From Loktanella sp. PT4BL (GTDB lineage: Bacteria > Pseudomonadota > Alphaproteobacteria > Rhodobacterales > Rhodobacteraceae), in assembly GCF_003201935.1 (NCBI RefSeq), contig NZ_QJJL01000003.1, positions 124,001 through 188,000 of the forward strand: a DNA stretch of 64,000 bases. Reading direction: 5' to 3'. Below the pieces are notes generated by a model, which did no database searches, was not told the DNA's origin, and saw nothing but the letters and a program-made list of their open reading frames with translations. The translations under genes and the position numbers were made by a program. Every line of letters starts with the position of its first letter. The first letter of the stretch is position 1. Of this stretch, positions 57,798-64,000 are shown in pieces.

Positions 57798-58467
57798 CAG
57801 GCATCCTTGCGCGGGTCATATGCCGTTTGCGCCCGAAACCCGCAACGCGGGTGACCTCAAAGCCCGCGCCGGACAAGGCCTGCCGCACAGCGCCCGCCGC
57901 AGAATAGGTCGCCGCCGTGCCGCCTCTTTTGGTGTGGGTGCCGACGGCTGCCAGCAACGTGGGTTCCCAGAGTTCGGGGTTCTTGGCAGGTGAAAATCCG
58001 TCAAGAAACCATGCATTCGCCTGTTTGTCCCATGCAGGAAGCGTTTCGCGTGCGTCGCCGGTGATAACCTCGAGCATCGGGCCGTTGGGCAGTTGAATTG
58101 CACCGCTCTGCGGTTTCCATGCCGCTAGGAGCGCCTTTGCATAAGGCGCCAGTTCCGCGAAATGTCCGAGCGCCGCTGCCATATCGTCCGCAGCCATGGG
58201 AAAGGCCTCGAACGACGTAAAAGACAGCGTGCCGGGTTGTCCGGCCTTGTCCCATGCCGCCCACGTCACCAGCAGGTTCAGGCCGGTGCCAAACCCCAAT
58301 TCGGCAATCTGAAAGTTTCCACCGAAACGCGCGGGCAGGTCGTTGCCAGCCAGAAAGACATGCTGGGTCTCCGCCACGCCATTGTCGAGGGAATAATAGG
58401 GGTCATCGAAGGCCTGCGCGATGGGCACGCCATCCCGCCATTCTATCCGTGCTCTCTGGTCTGTCAT
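57787..58467 (-). CDS. mnmD: tRNA (5-methylaminomethyl-2-thiouridine)-methyltransferase MnmD
   Basis: A 226-residue SAM-dependent methyltransferase for the final step of mnm5s2U34 synthesis in tRNA wobble positions. Motifs: RIEWRDGVPIAQAFDDPYYS, FQIAELGFGTGLNLLVTW (SAM-binding) and WFLDGFSPAKNPELW, the MnmC/MnmD signature. I start at the ATG at 58467, where the family begins; the open frame runs on upstream with unrelated residues. The FAD-oxidase partner is encoded divergently 48 nt away, while E. coli MnmC has both in one chain. Confidence 0.9.
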   Translation of the reverse strand: MTDQRARIEWRDGVPIAQAFDDPYYSLDNGVAETQHVFLAGNDLPARFGGNFQIAELGFGTGLNLLVTWAAWDKAGQPGTLSFTSFEAFPMAADDMAAALGHFAELAPYAKALLAAWKPQSGAIQLPNGPMLEVITGDARETLPAWDKQANAWFLDGFSPAKNPELWEPTLLAAVGTHTKRGGTAATYSAAGAVRQALSGAGFEVTRVAGFGRKRHMTRARMPDAK

Positions 58468-58515
58468 CGGCCCTTGCCTTACCACTGCACACATCTTTGA
58501 GCGGAAGGACAACGA

Positions 58516-59520
58516 ATGGCAACGGCTGATATCACGGTTATGGGAGCGGGTGTTTTCGGACTGTCCGTCGCCTATGCCTGCGCGCGGCGCGGCGCGGTCG
58601 TGCGCGTGATTGATCCGCATGGCGTGGCGGCGGGTGCAAGTGGCGGATTGGTCGGGGCCCTGGCGCCGCATGTGCCGGAAAACTGGAATGCCAAAAAGGC
58701 GTTTCAGTTCGAAAGCCTGATCATGGCCAAAGGCTTTTGGGGTGATGTTGCGGCGCTGACAGGCCAGGACGTTGGCTATGCGCGGTCGGGTCGTCTGCAA
58801 CCTTTGGCGGACGCGCGTGCGGTCGATCTGGCACAGGAGCGTGCGGAAAGTGCAGCGACGCTCTGGCAGGGCAAGGCGCGCTGGGATGTGATCCCAGTCA
58901 CAGATGCGCCGTGGATGCCGCCATCACCAAGCGGCATGGTGGTGCATGATACGTTATCAGCGCTGATCCATCCGCGCCGTGCGACCCGCGCTTTAGCTGA
59001 TGCTGTGGTGGCGCTGGGCGGCGAGGTTCTGGCCGACGGGCGCGTTGAGGGCAAGGTGGTCTGGGCCACCGGCTGGCATGGCATGCAAGAGATTGGCGGT
59101 AACGGTGTGAAAGGGCAGGCGGCGCTGCTGGATTTCAACGCGGCAGGCCAGCCGCAGCTTTTTGCCGATGCCCTGCACATCATCCCGCATGGCGATGGGA
59201 CCGTGGCGATCGGCTCCACGTCCGAGCGGGAATTCGATGATCCCTACAGCACGGATAATGCGCTTGAGGATGTGCTGGCGCGCGCCCATGCGGCCTTTCC
59301 GGTGCTAGAGAGTGCACCGGTGCTGGTACGCTGGGCGGGCGTGCGTCCGCGCAGCAAAAGCCGCGCGCCCGTTTTGGGCGTGCATCCTGAGCGGACTGGA
59401 GAATTCATCGCCAACGGCGGTTTCAAGATCGGCTTCGGCATGGCCCCCAAGGTGGGCGCCGTGATGGCCGATCTGATACTGGACGGGAATGACCAGATCC
59501 CCGACGGTTTTCGTGCCTAG
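58516..59520 (+). CDS. FAD-dependent oxidoreductase (MnmC oxidase-like, DAO family)
   Basis: A 334-residue flavoprotein. The GxGxxG motif is [19 protein letters not shown], the ADP-binding acidic turn is [19 protein letters not shown], and a late [18 protein letters not shown] and [12 protein letters not shown] close the FAD site. The protein matches the C-terminal oxidase part of MnmC, which removes the carboxymethyl group of cmnm5s2U in tRNA. The adjacent divergent mnmD supports that role. A general amino acid oxidase remains possible. Its stop overlaps the convergent cupin gene by 4 nt. Confidence 0.83.
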   Translation: MATADITVMGAGVFGLSVAYACARRGAVVRVIDPHGVAAGASGGLVGALAPHVPENWNAKKAFQFESLIMAKGFWGDVAALTGQDVGYARSGRLQPLADARAVDLAQERAESAATLWQGKARWDVIPVTDAPWMPPSPSGMVVHDTLSALIHPRRATRALADAVVALGGEVLADGRVEGKVVWATGWHGMQEIGGNGVKGQAALLDFNAAGQPQLFADALHIIPHGDGTVAIGSTSEREFDDPYSTDNALEDVLARAHAAFPVLESAPVLVRWAGVRPRSKSRAPVLGVHPERTGEFIANGGFKIGFGMAPKVGAVMADLILDGNDQIPDGFRA

Positions 59521-60185
59521 ACAGCGGGCGCTTTGGCGAAGGGCAGATGGCCTGTCTTGATCCAGAATTCCGCACCGTCTTTGCCGCCAGTGACCTGCAT
59601 CGCCTCCCCGTCAGGGATGCGTAGCCATGCCCCTTTGGTGAGGGTGTCCGAGCCTTCGGTCGCGTTGCCGTCGATCATCAGAAGTTCGGCACCACCTTCG
59701 GGCGTTTCTGCAAAGACCGCTTCCGGGGCCAGTGTGATGAAACGGACGGTTTCCTGCGAGTCCTCGTGAAGGACCTGCGCACTTACGCCGCCGCCCAGAT
59801 CGGCCAGTTCCGCCTCCATTTCCTTGCGGAACTGGGTGCGGTCATCGAGGTCGAATTGCCAAAGCTTGACGAAGATCGTGCAGCCTTCCTCTGCCCCTGG
59901 TGTGTGCGATGTCGTCGGTGGGTTGCGCACGTAGGTCCCTGCGGGATAATCGCCGTGTTCGTCCTGAAATACGCCGTCCAGCACGATGAACTCTTCGCCG
60001 CCGGTGTGGGTATGGGCGGAAAACTTGCTCTGCGGTGCATAGCGCACAATCGAGGTCGCGCGCGCGACCTCATCCCCGATCCGGTCAAGCATGCGGCGGT
60101 CAACGCCCGGCATGGGGGATGCTTTCCAAGGGATATCCTGGGTGTGCAGCAAGACGCGCTTGGTGAAATCAGCGTTGAGTTCCAT
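59517..60185 (-). CDS. Double cupin protein (ChrR-like cupin)
   Basis: A 222-residue protein with two cupin barrels. The first has [20 protein letters not shown] and [14 protein letters not shown], the metal-binding HxHxxxxE pattern; the second (residues about 130-215) is degenerate ([18 protein letters not shown]). It resembles the ChrR-type cupin fold without the zinc anti-sigma domain. The substrate is unknown. It lies 9 nt after the pxpA stop on the same strand, so both are probably one transcription unit. Confidence 0.85.
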   Translation of the reverse strand: MELNADFTKRVLLHTQDIPWKASPMPGVDRRMLDRIGDEVARATSIVRYAPQSKFSAHTHTGGEEFIVLDGVFQDEHGDYPAGTYVRNPPTTSHTPGAEEGCTIFVKLWQFDLDDRTQFRKEMEAELADLGGGVSAQVLHEDSQETVRFITLAPEAVFAETPEGGAELLMIDGNATEGSDTLTKGAWLRIPDGEAMQVTGGKDGAEFWIKTGHLPFAKAPAV

Positions 60186-60194
60186 GGGGGTTCC

Positions 60195-60953
60195 TTACAA
60201 TGGGGTTATGGTGATGCCGGCGTCGGTCAGGTGCTGGCGGATGCCGCGTGCCATCTCGACGGCGCCCGGCGTGTCACCGTGCAGGCAGATCGTGTCGATC
60301 TGGCAGGGGATGTGTTTGCCGCTCTCGGCGATGATCGCACCTGCCTCAAGCATTTTGAGGATACGCGGTGCGGCAGAGGCGGCGTCATGCAGGACAGCAC
60401 CGGGCAGGCTGCGGTCGACCAATGTCGCGTCGTCGTTATAGGCGCGGTCGGCGAAAATTTCACCGGCCCAGTTGCAGCCCAGATCGCGCACGACGTCCTC
60501 CATCGCGGTGGCGGCCAGCACCATGATGACGATATCGGGGTCCACATCGAGGGCAGCGGTGTAGCAGGCCTTGGCCAATGCAGGATCAACAGAGGCCATA
60601 TTGGACAGCGCCCCGTGCAGTTTCAGATGGCGCACTTTACCACCGGCGCGCCGCGCCATGGCTTGGGCCGCACCCAGTTGATAGGCCACCGCATTTGCAA
60701 TCTCGCCATGCGGCAGCGGCAGTTTGCGTCGCCCGAAGCCTTTGAGGTCGGCAAAGCCCGGATGGGCGCCGATGCCAACACCATTGGCCACCGCGAGGCG
60801 CATGGTCCTGTCCATCACGTCTGGATCGCCTGCATGAAACCCGCAGGCGATATTGGCCGATGACACGATATCCAGCAGGGCTGCATCATCGCCCATGCGC
60901 CAATCGCCAAAGCCTTCGCCCATGTCGGAATTGAGATCGACGGTGCGTGTCAT
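60195..60953 (-). CDS. pxpA: 5-oxoprolinase subunit PxpA (LamB/YcsF family)
   Basis: A 252-residue protein of the LamB/YcsF family; with PxpB and PxpC it hydrolyses 5-oxoproline to glutamate. Motifs: DLNSDMGEGFGDW, ANIACGFHAGDPDVM and GAHPGFADLKGFGRRKL, then VRHLKLHGALSNM. I start at the ATG at 60953 behind AAAGG; a longer in-frame start exists but adds unrelated residues. PxpB and PxpC are not in the window; a cupin gene follows instead. Confidence 0.9.
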   Translation of the reverse strand: MTRTVDLNSDMGEGFGDWRMGDDAALLDIVSSANIACGFHAGDPDVMDRTMRLAVANGVGIGAHPGFADLKGFGRRKLPLPHGEIANAVAYQLGAAQAMARRAGGKVRHLKLHGALSNMASVDPALAKACYTAALDVDPDIVIMVLAATAMEDVVRDLGCNWAGEIFADRAYNDDATLVDRSLPGAVLHDAASAAPRILKMLEAGAIIAESGKHIPCQIDTICLHGDTPGAVEMARGIRQHLTDAGITITPL

Positions 60954-61056
60954 GTATTTGCCTTTCAAAACCGTGCCCCGCCAAACATAGCCCCTACCTG
61001 CCGATAGTCGACGTGAAACTGCGCGCGATTCTGCGCATTTGTGGTCCCTATCGTGC

Positions 61057-61085
61057 ACTTGACGAAGCCCAAACCGCCCGTGTTA
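61057..61085 (+). promoter_or_regulatory. Strong sigma-70 type promoter of the second RND operon
   Basis: TTGACG (61057-61062), a 17-nt spacer and GTTATA (61080-61085). The start of transcription would fall near 61092, giving a leader of about 125 nt before the adaptor gene. GGCCTA-TT-TAGGCC at 61150-61163 can form a hairpin in the leader. Confidence 0.6.
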
Positions 61086-61149
61086 TAGGCGCTAACACTA
61101 TCGTGACGATCAGGCTTGGTCAGCTATCCCTAGTAACTGTGGCAAGAGA

Positions 61150-61163
61150 GGCCTATTTAGGCC
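61150..61163. promoter_or_regulatory. Inverted repeat in the leader of the second RND operon
   Basis: GGCCTA-TT-TAGGCC, perfect 6-bp arms, about 55 nt upstream of the adaptor ATG. It could be a leader hairpin or an operator for a regulator encoded elsewhere. Confidence 0.4.
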
Positions 61164-61217
61164 CAATATCGCGTCAAGCGCCGCTGCGCGTGCGAAAATA
61201 CATTTAAGGACTGCCCT

Positions 61218-62363
61218 ATGGCACACGACATGCAACCGGATTTGGCCGGAAAACTGACATTTGACGGGGATAAAGGCGCTGGGCGGTCCAAGTGGGTTGC
61301 CGTTTTTCTGGCCCTGCTTTTGATCGGCTGGATGGGGAGTGGCTATGTTCTGCCCTCACAAGGCCCCGAGAACGAGACTGCAACAGCCCCCGCTAAACGT
61401 GCGATTACTGTGGCGGTGATGGACTCTCAGGCGCAGGATGTGCAGTTGGTTCTCTCGGCCGAGGGCCAATCGGAACCTGATCGTGCGACAGCTGTTCAGG
61501 CCGAAACCGAAGGACAAGTGATCTCGGTCTCTGCCGCGCGTGGTGATCTGGTCGGTGCGGGTCAGGAAATCGGCAGGCTGGATGCCGCGACCATCGAAGC
61601 ACAGCTTTTGCAGGCACAGACCCAGCAAGCGCAGGCAACACGCGATTTGAACAACGCGCTGGCCTTGCAAGAGCGCGGCGTGGCCACTGAAGACCGCGTC
61701 AGCAGTGCCCGCGCTGCCAAGGCGGCAGCGGATGCGGCTGTTGCTGCCGCCGAAGAGCAGCTGGCGAATACTATCATTCGTGCCCCTTTTGCGGGCCGTT
61801 TGAACGATCTGACCCTCGATGAGGGCGAGTTCGTCAGCAATGGCAGTTTCGTGGCAGAGGTGATCGACAATGACCCGTTAACGGTGGTCATTCAGGTGCC
61901 ACAGCAGGCGTTGTCGCGCATTCAGACCGGTCAAACAGCAACTGTGGATTTCATCACGGGTGAACAGCGTTCCGGTGTTGTGAGCTTCATCGGCGCCAAC
62001 GCCGACCAGCAGACCAGGACTTTCCGCGTCGAGGTGACCGTTGATAACCCCGATAGCGTGATGCCCGCCGGTCTGAGTGCGCGGATCGCGCTGCCTACGG
62101 GTGAGGCGCGTGGACACTTCATTTCGCCAGCCATCCTGTCATTGGGCACCAACGGTGAGTTGGGCATAAAGATTGTCGAAGATGACAACACCGTGTCCTT
62201 CAGGCCTGTCGCGATCGCGCGCGCCCAGACGGACGGCGTATGGGTGACAGGCTTGCCCGAAAATGCCCGGATCATCACTGTGGGGCAGGGCTTTGTGAAT
62301 GCGGGTGATCTGGTTGATCCGCGCCCGATTGCTGCGGACCAGACTGCGGAAATTGCGCAATGA
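61218..62363 (+). CDS. RND efflux system periplasmic adaptor (second pair)
   Basis: A 381-residue membrane fusion protein. One N-terminal helix (WVAVFLALLLIGWMGSGYVL), lipoyl half (VQAETEGQVISVSAARGDLV), a short coiled-coil hairpin (residues about 130-180, ALQERGVATEDRVSSARAA), second lipoyl half (IIRAPFAGRLNDLTLDEGEF) and beta-barrel domains. AAGGA lies before the ATG. It overlaps the permease start (ATGA). It is shorter than the adaptor of the first pair and not obviously a recent duplicate. Confidence 0.92.
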   Translation: MAHDMQPDLAGKLTFDGDKGAGRSKWVAVFLALLLIGWMGSGYVLPSQGPENETATAPAKRAITVAVMDSQAQDVQLVLSAEGQSEPDRATAVQAETEGQVISVSAARGDLVGAGQEIGRLDAATIEAQLLQAQTQQAQATRDLNNALALQERGVATEDRVSSARAAKAAADAAVAAAEEQLANTIIRAPFAGRLNDLTLDEGEFVSNGSFVAEVIDNDPLTVVIQVPQQALSRIQTGQTATVDFITGEQRSGVVSFIGANADQQTRTFRVEVTVDNPDSVMPAGLSARIALPTGEARGHFISPAILSLGTNGELGIKIVEDDNTVSFRPVAIARAQTDGVWVTGLPENARIITVGQGFVNAGDLVDPRPIAADQTAEIAQ

Positions 62364-64000
62364 ACACGTTGATTGATGCGGCCTTCAAGCGCAGCAAGGT
62401 TGTCCTGCTGATCCTCGCGTTATTGCTGGCTGTCGGTTCTTTGTCGTACACCGCGATCCCGAAAGAGAGTAATCCCGAAATCCCGATCCCGATCATCTTT
62501 GTGTCGGCCTCGGTGGACGGCATCTCGCCGGAAGACGCCGAAGATGTGCTTGTCGGGCCTCTGGAAACCGAGTTCGCCTCGCTGACGGGGCTCAAATCCA
62601 TGACCGCGACGGCCAGTGAGGGGCGCGGCGCAGTCCAGCTTGATTTTGAGCCGGGCTTTGATGCAGCTGAGGCACTTGATCAGGTGCGTGAAGGTGCTGA
62701 TACCGTCGAAAGCGAACTGCCCTCGGATGCCACCGTGATTGTGACCGAGATCAACACCGCGCTGTTCCCGATCCTGACGGTCATCCTGTCCGGTCCAGTG
62801 CCGGAACGCACGCTGAATGCACTGGCTGAAGATCTGCAAGACGACATCGAAGCGCTCAGCGGTGTGCTTGAGGTGGATTTCGGTGGGAAGCGGACCGAAC
62901 TGATGGAAGTGCTGATCGACCCGACGGTGTTCGAGACCTATAATATCTCGTTCAATGAACTCATCAGCTCGATCACCAACAACAACCAGTTGATTGCCGC
63001 AGGTGCGATTGAAAGCGAGGCAGGACGCCTTGTGCTCAAGGTGCCGGGACTGATTGAAGACATCGAAGATGTTATGGAACTGCCCATCCTTGTGCGCGGC
63101 CAGACAGTTGTGACCTTCGCCGATGTGGCGACCGTGCGTCGCACGTTTGAGGACCCAACAGGGTTTGCACGCATTGATGGCCAGCCTGCCCTCGCGCTTG
63201 AGATCAAGAAACGGGTGGGCGCCAATATCATCGAAACCGTCGCCGAGGTCCGCAGCGTCGTGGAGACGGCACAGGCCGAATGGCCCGACAGCGTACAGGT
63301 GCGCTATACGCTGGATGAAAGCGAAACTGTCAAAACAATGCTTTCTGATCTTGAGGCGAATGTGATCGCAGCGATCATCCTTGTGATGATCGTGGTGGTC
63401 TATGCGCTGGGATTGCGATCCTCGTTGCTGGTCGGTCTCGCCATTCCGGGTGCGTTTCTGACGGGCGTTGCGGGGTTATATTTCATCGGCTTCACCATGA
63501 ATATCGTGGTCCTCTTCTCGCTGATCCTTGTGGTCGGCATGCTGGTGGACGGGGCCATTGTGACGGTTGAACTGGCGGACCGCTATCTGCACGAAGGCCA
63601 ATCCCCCAAAGAGGCCTACGCCCGTGCCGCCAAGCGTATGGCGTGGCCGATTATCGCCTCGACCGCGACCACGCTTTGTGTGTTCTTCCCGCTGTTGTTC
63701 TGGTCGGGTGTTGTCGGCGAATTCATGAAGTTTCTGCCGATCACAGTGATCTTTACCCTTGCGGCATCGCTGGTCATGGCACTGATCTTTATCCCTGTCA
63801 TGGGGGGGCTGATCGGCAAACGCCAATCGCAAACAGCCAAGGCCAAGGCCCAGCTTTATGCCGCCGAACACGGTGATCCGCGCAAGATGACGGGTTTCAT
63901 GGGCGGTTATGTGCGCGTTCTGGAATGGTCGATCTTGCGGCCATGGACGACACTCAGCTTTGCGATGATCGCGCTGGTTGCGTCTTTTGTGGCTTACGGC
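62360..64000 (+). CDS. RND efflux permease (second pair), partial at window edge
   Basis: The first 547 codons of an inner-membrane RND pump; the gene continues past the window. MNTLIDAAFKRSKVVLLILA begins TM1, AIPKESNPEIPIPIIFVSAS starts the first periplasmic loop, and TM2-6 follow (AAIILVMIVVVYALGLRSSL; NIVVLFSLILVVGMLVDGAI with the acidic relay residue; STATTLCVFFPLLFWSGVVG). The sequence differs clearly from the first pair's permease, so these are two distinct pumps. The start ATG overlaps the adaptor stop. Confidence 0.93.
   Translation, partial: MNTLIDAAFKRSKVVLLILALLLAVGSLSYTAIPKESNPEIPIPIIFVSASVDGISPEDAEDVLVGPLETEFASLTGLKSMTATASEGRGAVQLDFEPGFDAAEALDQVREGADTVESELPSDATVIVTEINTALFPILTVILSGPVPERTLNALAEDLQDDIEALSGVLEVDFGGKRTELMEVLIDPTVFETYNISFNELISSITNNNQLIAAGAIESEAGRLVLKVPGLIEDIEDVMELPILVRGQTVVTFADVATVRRTFEDPTGFARIDGQPALALEIKKRVGANIIETVAEVRSVVETAQAEWPDSVQVRYTLDESETVKTMLSDLEANVIAAIILVMIVVVYALGLRSSLLVGLAIPGAFLTGVAGLYFIGFTMNIVVLFSLILVVGMLVDGAIVTVELADRYLHEGQSPKEAYARAAKRMAWPIIASTATTLCVFFPLLFWSGVVGEFMKFLPITVIFTLAASLVMALIFIPVMGGLIGKRQSQTAKAKAQLYAAEHGDPRKMTGFMGGYVRVLEWSILRPWTTLSFAMIALVASFVAYG

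Noticed and set aside
60954..61217. tRNA or other stable RNA gene in the longest gap
   Set aside because: No cloverleaf or terminator is visible; the features fit a promoter and leader.

Overview
The window looks like a stretch of chromosome from a roseobacter-type alphaproteobacterium (order Rhodobacterales). Pointers are the Irr-type box in front of an mbfA ferritin/iron-exporter gene, the 44-residue aa3-type cytochrome oxidase subunit IV peptide, a malyl-CoA lyase of the ethylmalonyl-CoA pathway, a TIGR02302/DUF4175 protein, a pyrB-pyrC' pair, and GC-rich, densely packed genes. I saw no insertion sequence, prophage, CRISPR array, rRNA or tRNA gene, and no gap above 300 bases without a gene. 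The window ends inside an RND permease gene.

Layout. 0.1-4.1 kb: formaldehyde detoxification (adhI), a NYN-LOTUS RNA-binding protein, a TetR regulator with a small secreted protein, and mbfA. 4.1-8.8 kb: a minus-strand molybdenum-cofactor operon, fdhD-mobA-mobB-moeA(fusion)-GNAT, most genes overlapping by 4 nt. 8.9-12.8 kb: AzlCD exporter, a lipoprotein, the CoxIV microgene, a hypothetical gene, an Lrp regulator and a divergent DUF6356/glutamine amidotransferase pair. 12.8-23.4 kb: MBL hydrolase and acyl-CoA dehydrogenase, tsaC, a coiled-coil protein and an OmpA-family protein, ubiA, then rsmE-GNAT-membrane protein-gshA. 23.6-27.0 kb (minus): pyrB, a membrane-anchored protein, a pyrC' pseudo-dihydroorotase and plsY. 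27.1-33.4 kb: uracil-DNA glycosylase, moaB and a first RND adaptor/permease pair. 33.4-41.4 kb: periplasmic thiol proteins (DsbD-N, TlpA), yqgE, argH, lysA and the DUF4175 protein. 41.4-45.4 kb: zinc-ribbon protein and ftsE-ftsX-plsC-PPOX. 45.4-50.9 kb (minus): M50 protease, accA, mcl1, aromatic/aspartate aminotransferase, sseA, smpB. 50.9-60.9 kb: potassium-channel-like protein, YcaQ-like glycosylase, DUF2157-like membrane protein, dapA, soluble lytic transglycosylase, EamA transporter, mnmD with a divergent MnmC-type oxidase, a double cupin and pxpA. 61.2-64.0 kb: a second RND adaptor/permease pair, the permease cut by the window edge.

How the genes connect. Most of the region is core metabolism: molybdenum cofactor for formate dehydrogenase, pyrimidine synthesis (pyrB, pyrC'), lysine and peptidoglycan precursors (dapA, lysA), arginine (argH), glutathione with glutathione-dependent formaldehyde oxidation (gshA, adhI), fatty acid and phospholipid synthesis (accA, plsC, plsY), and translation and tRNA modification (tsaC, rsmE, smpB, mnmD). 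The less ordinary signals are a MoeA fused to an uncharacterised N-terminal domain, an inactive-looking dihydroorotase encoded beside a membrane-anchored unknown, a perfect 26-bp palindrome inside tsaC that matches an intergenic repeat 37 kb away, candidate operators for Irr, a TetR regulator and an Lrp regulator, and very tight divergent and convergent gene junctions.
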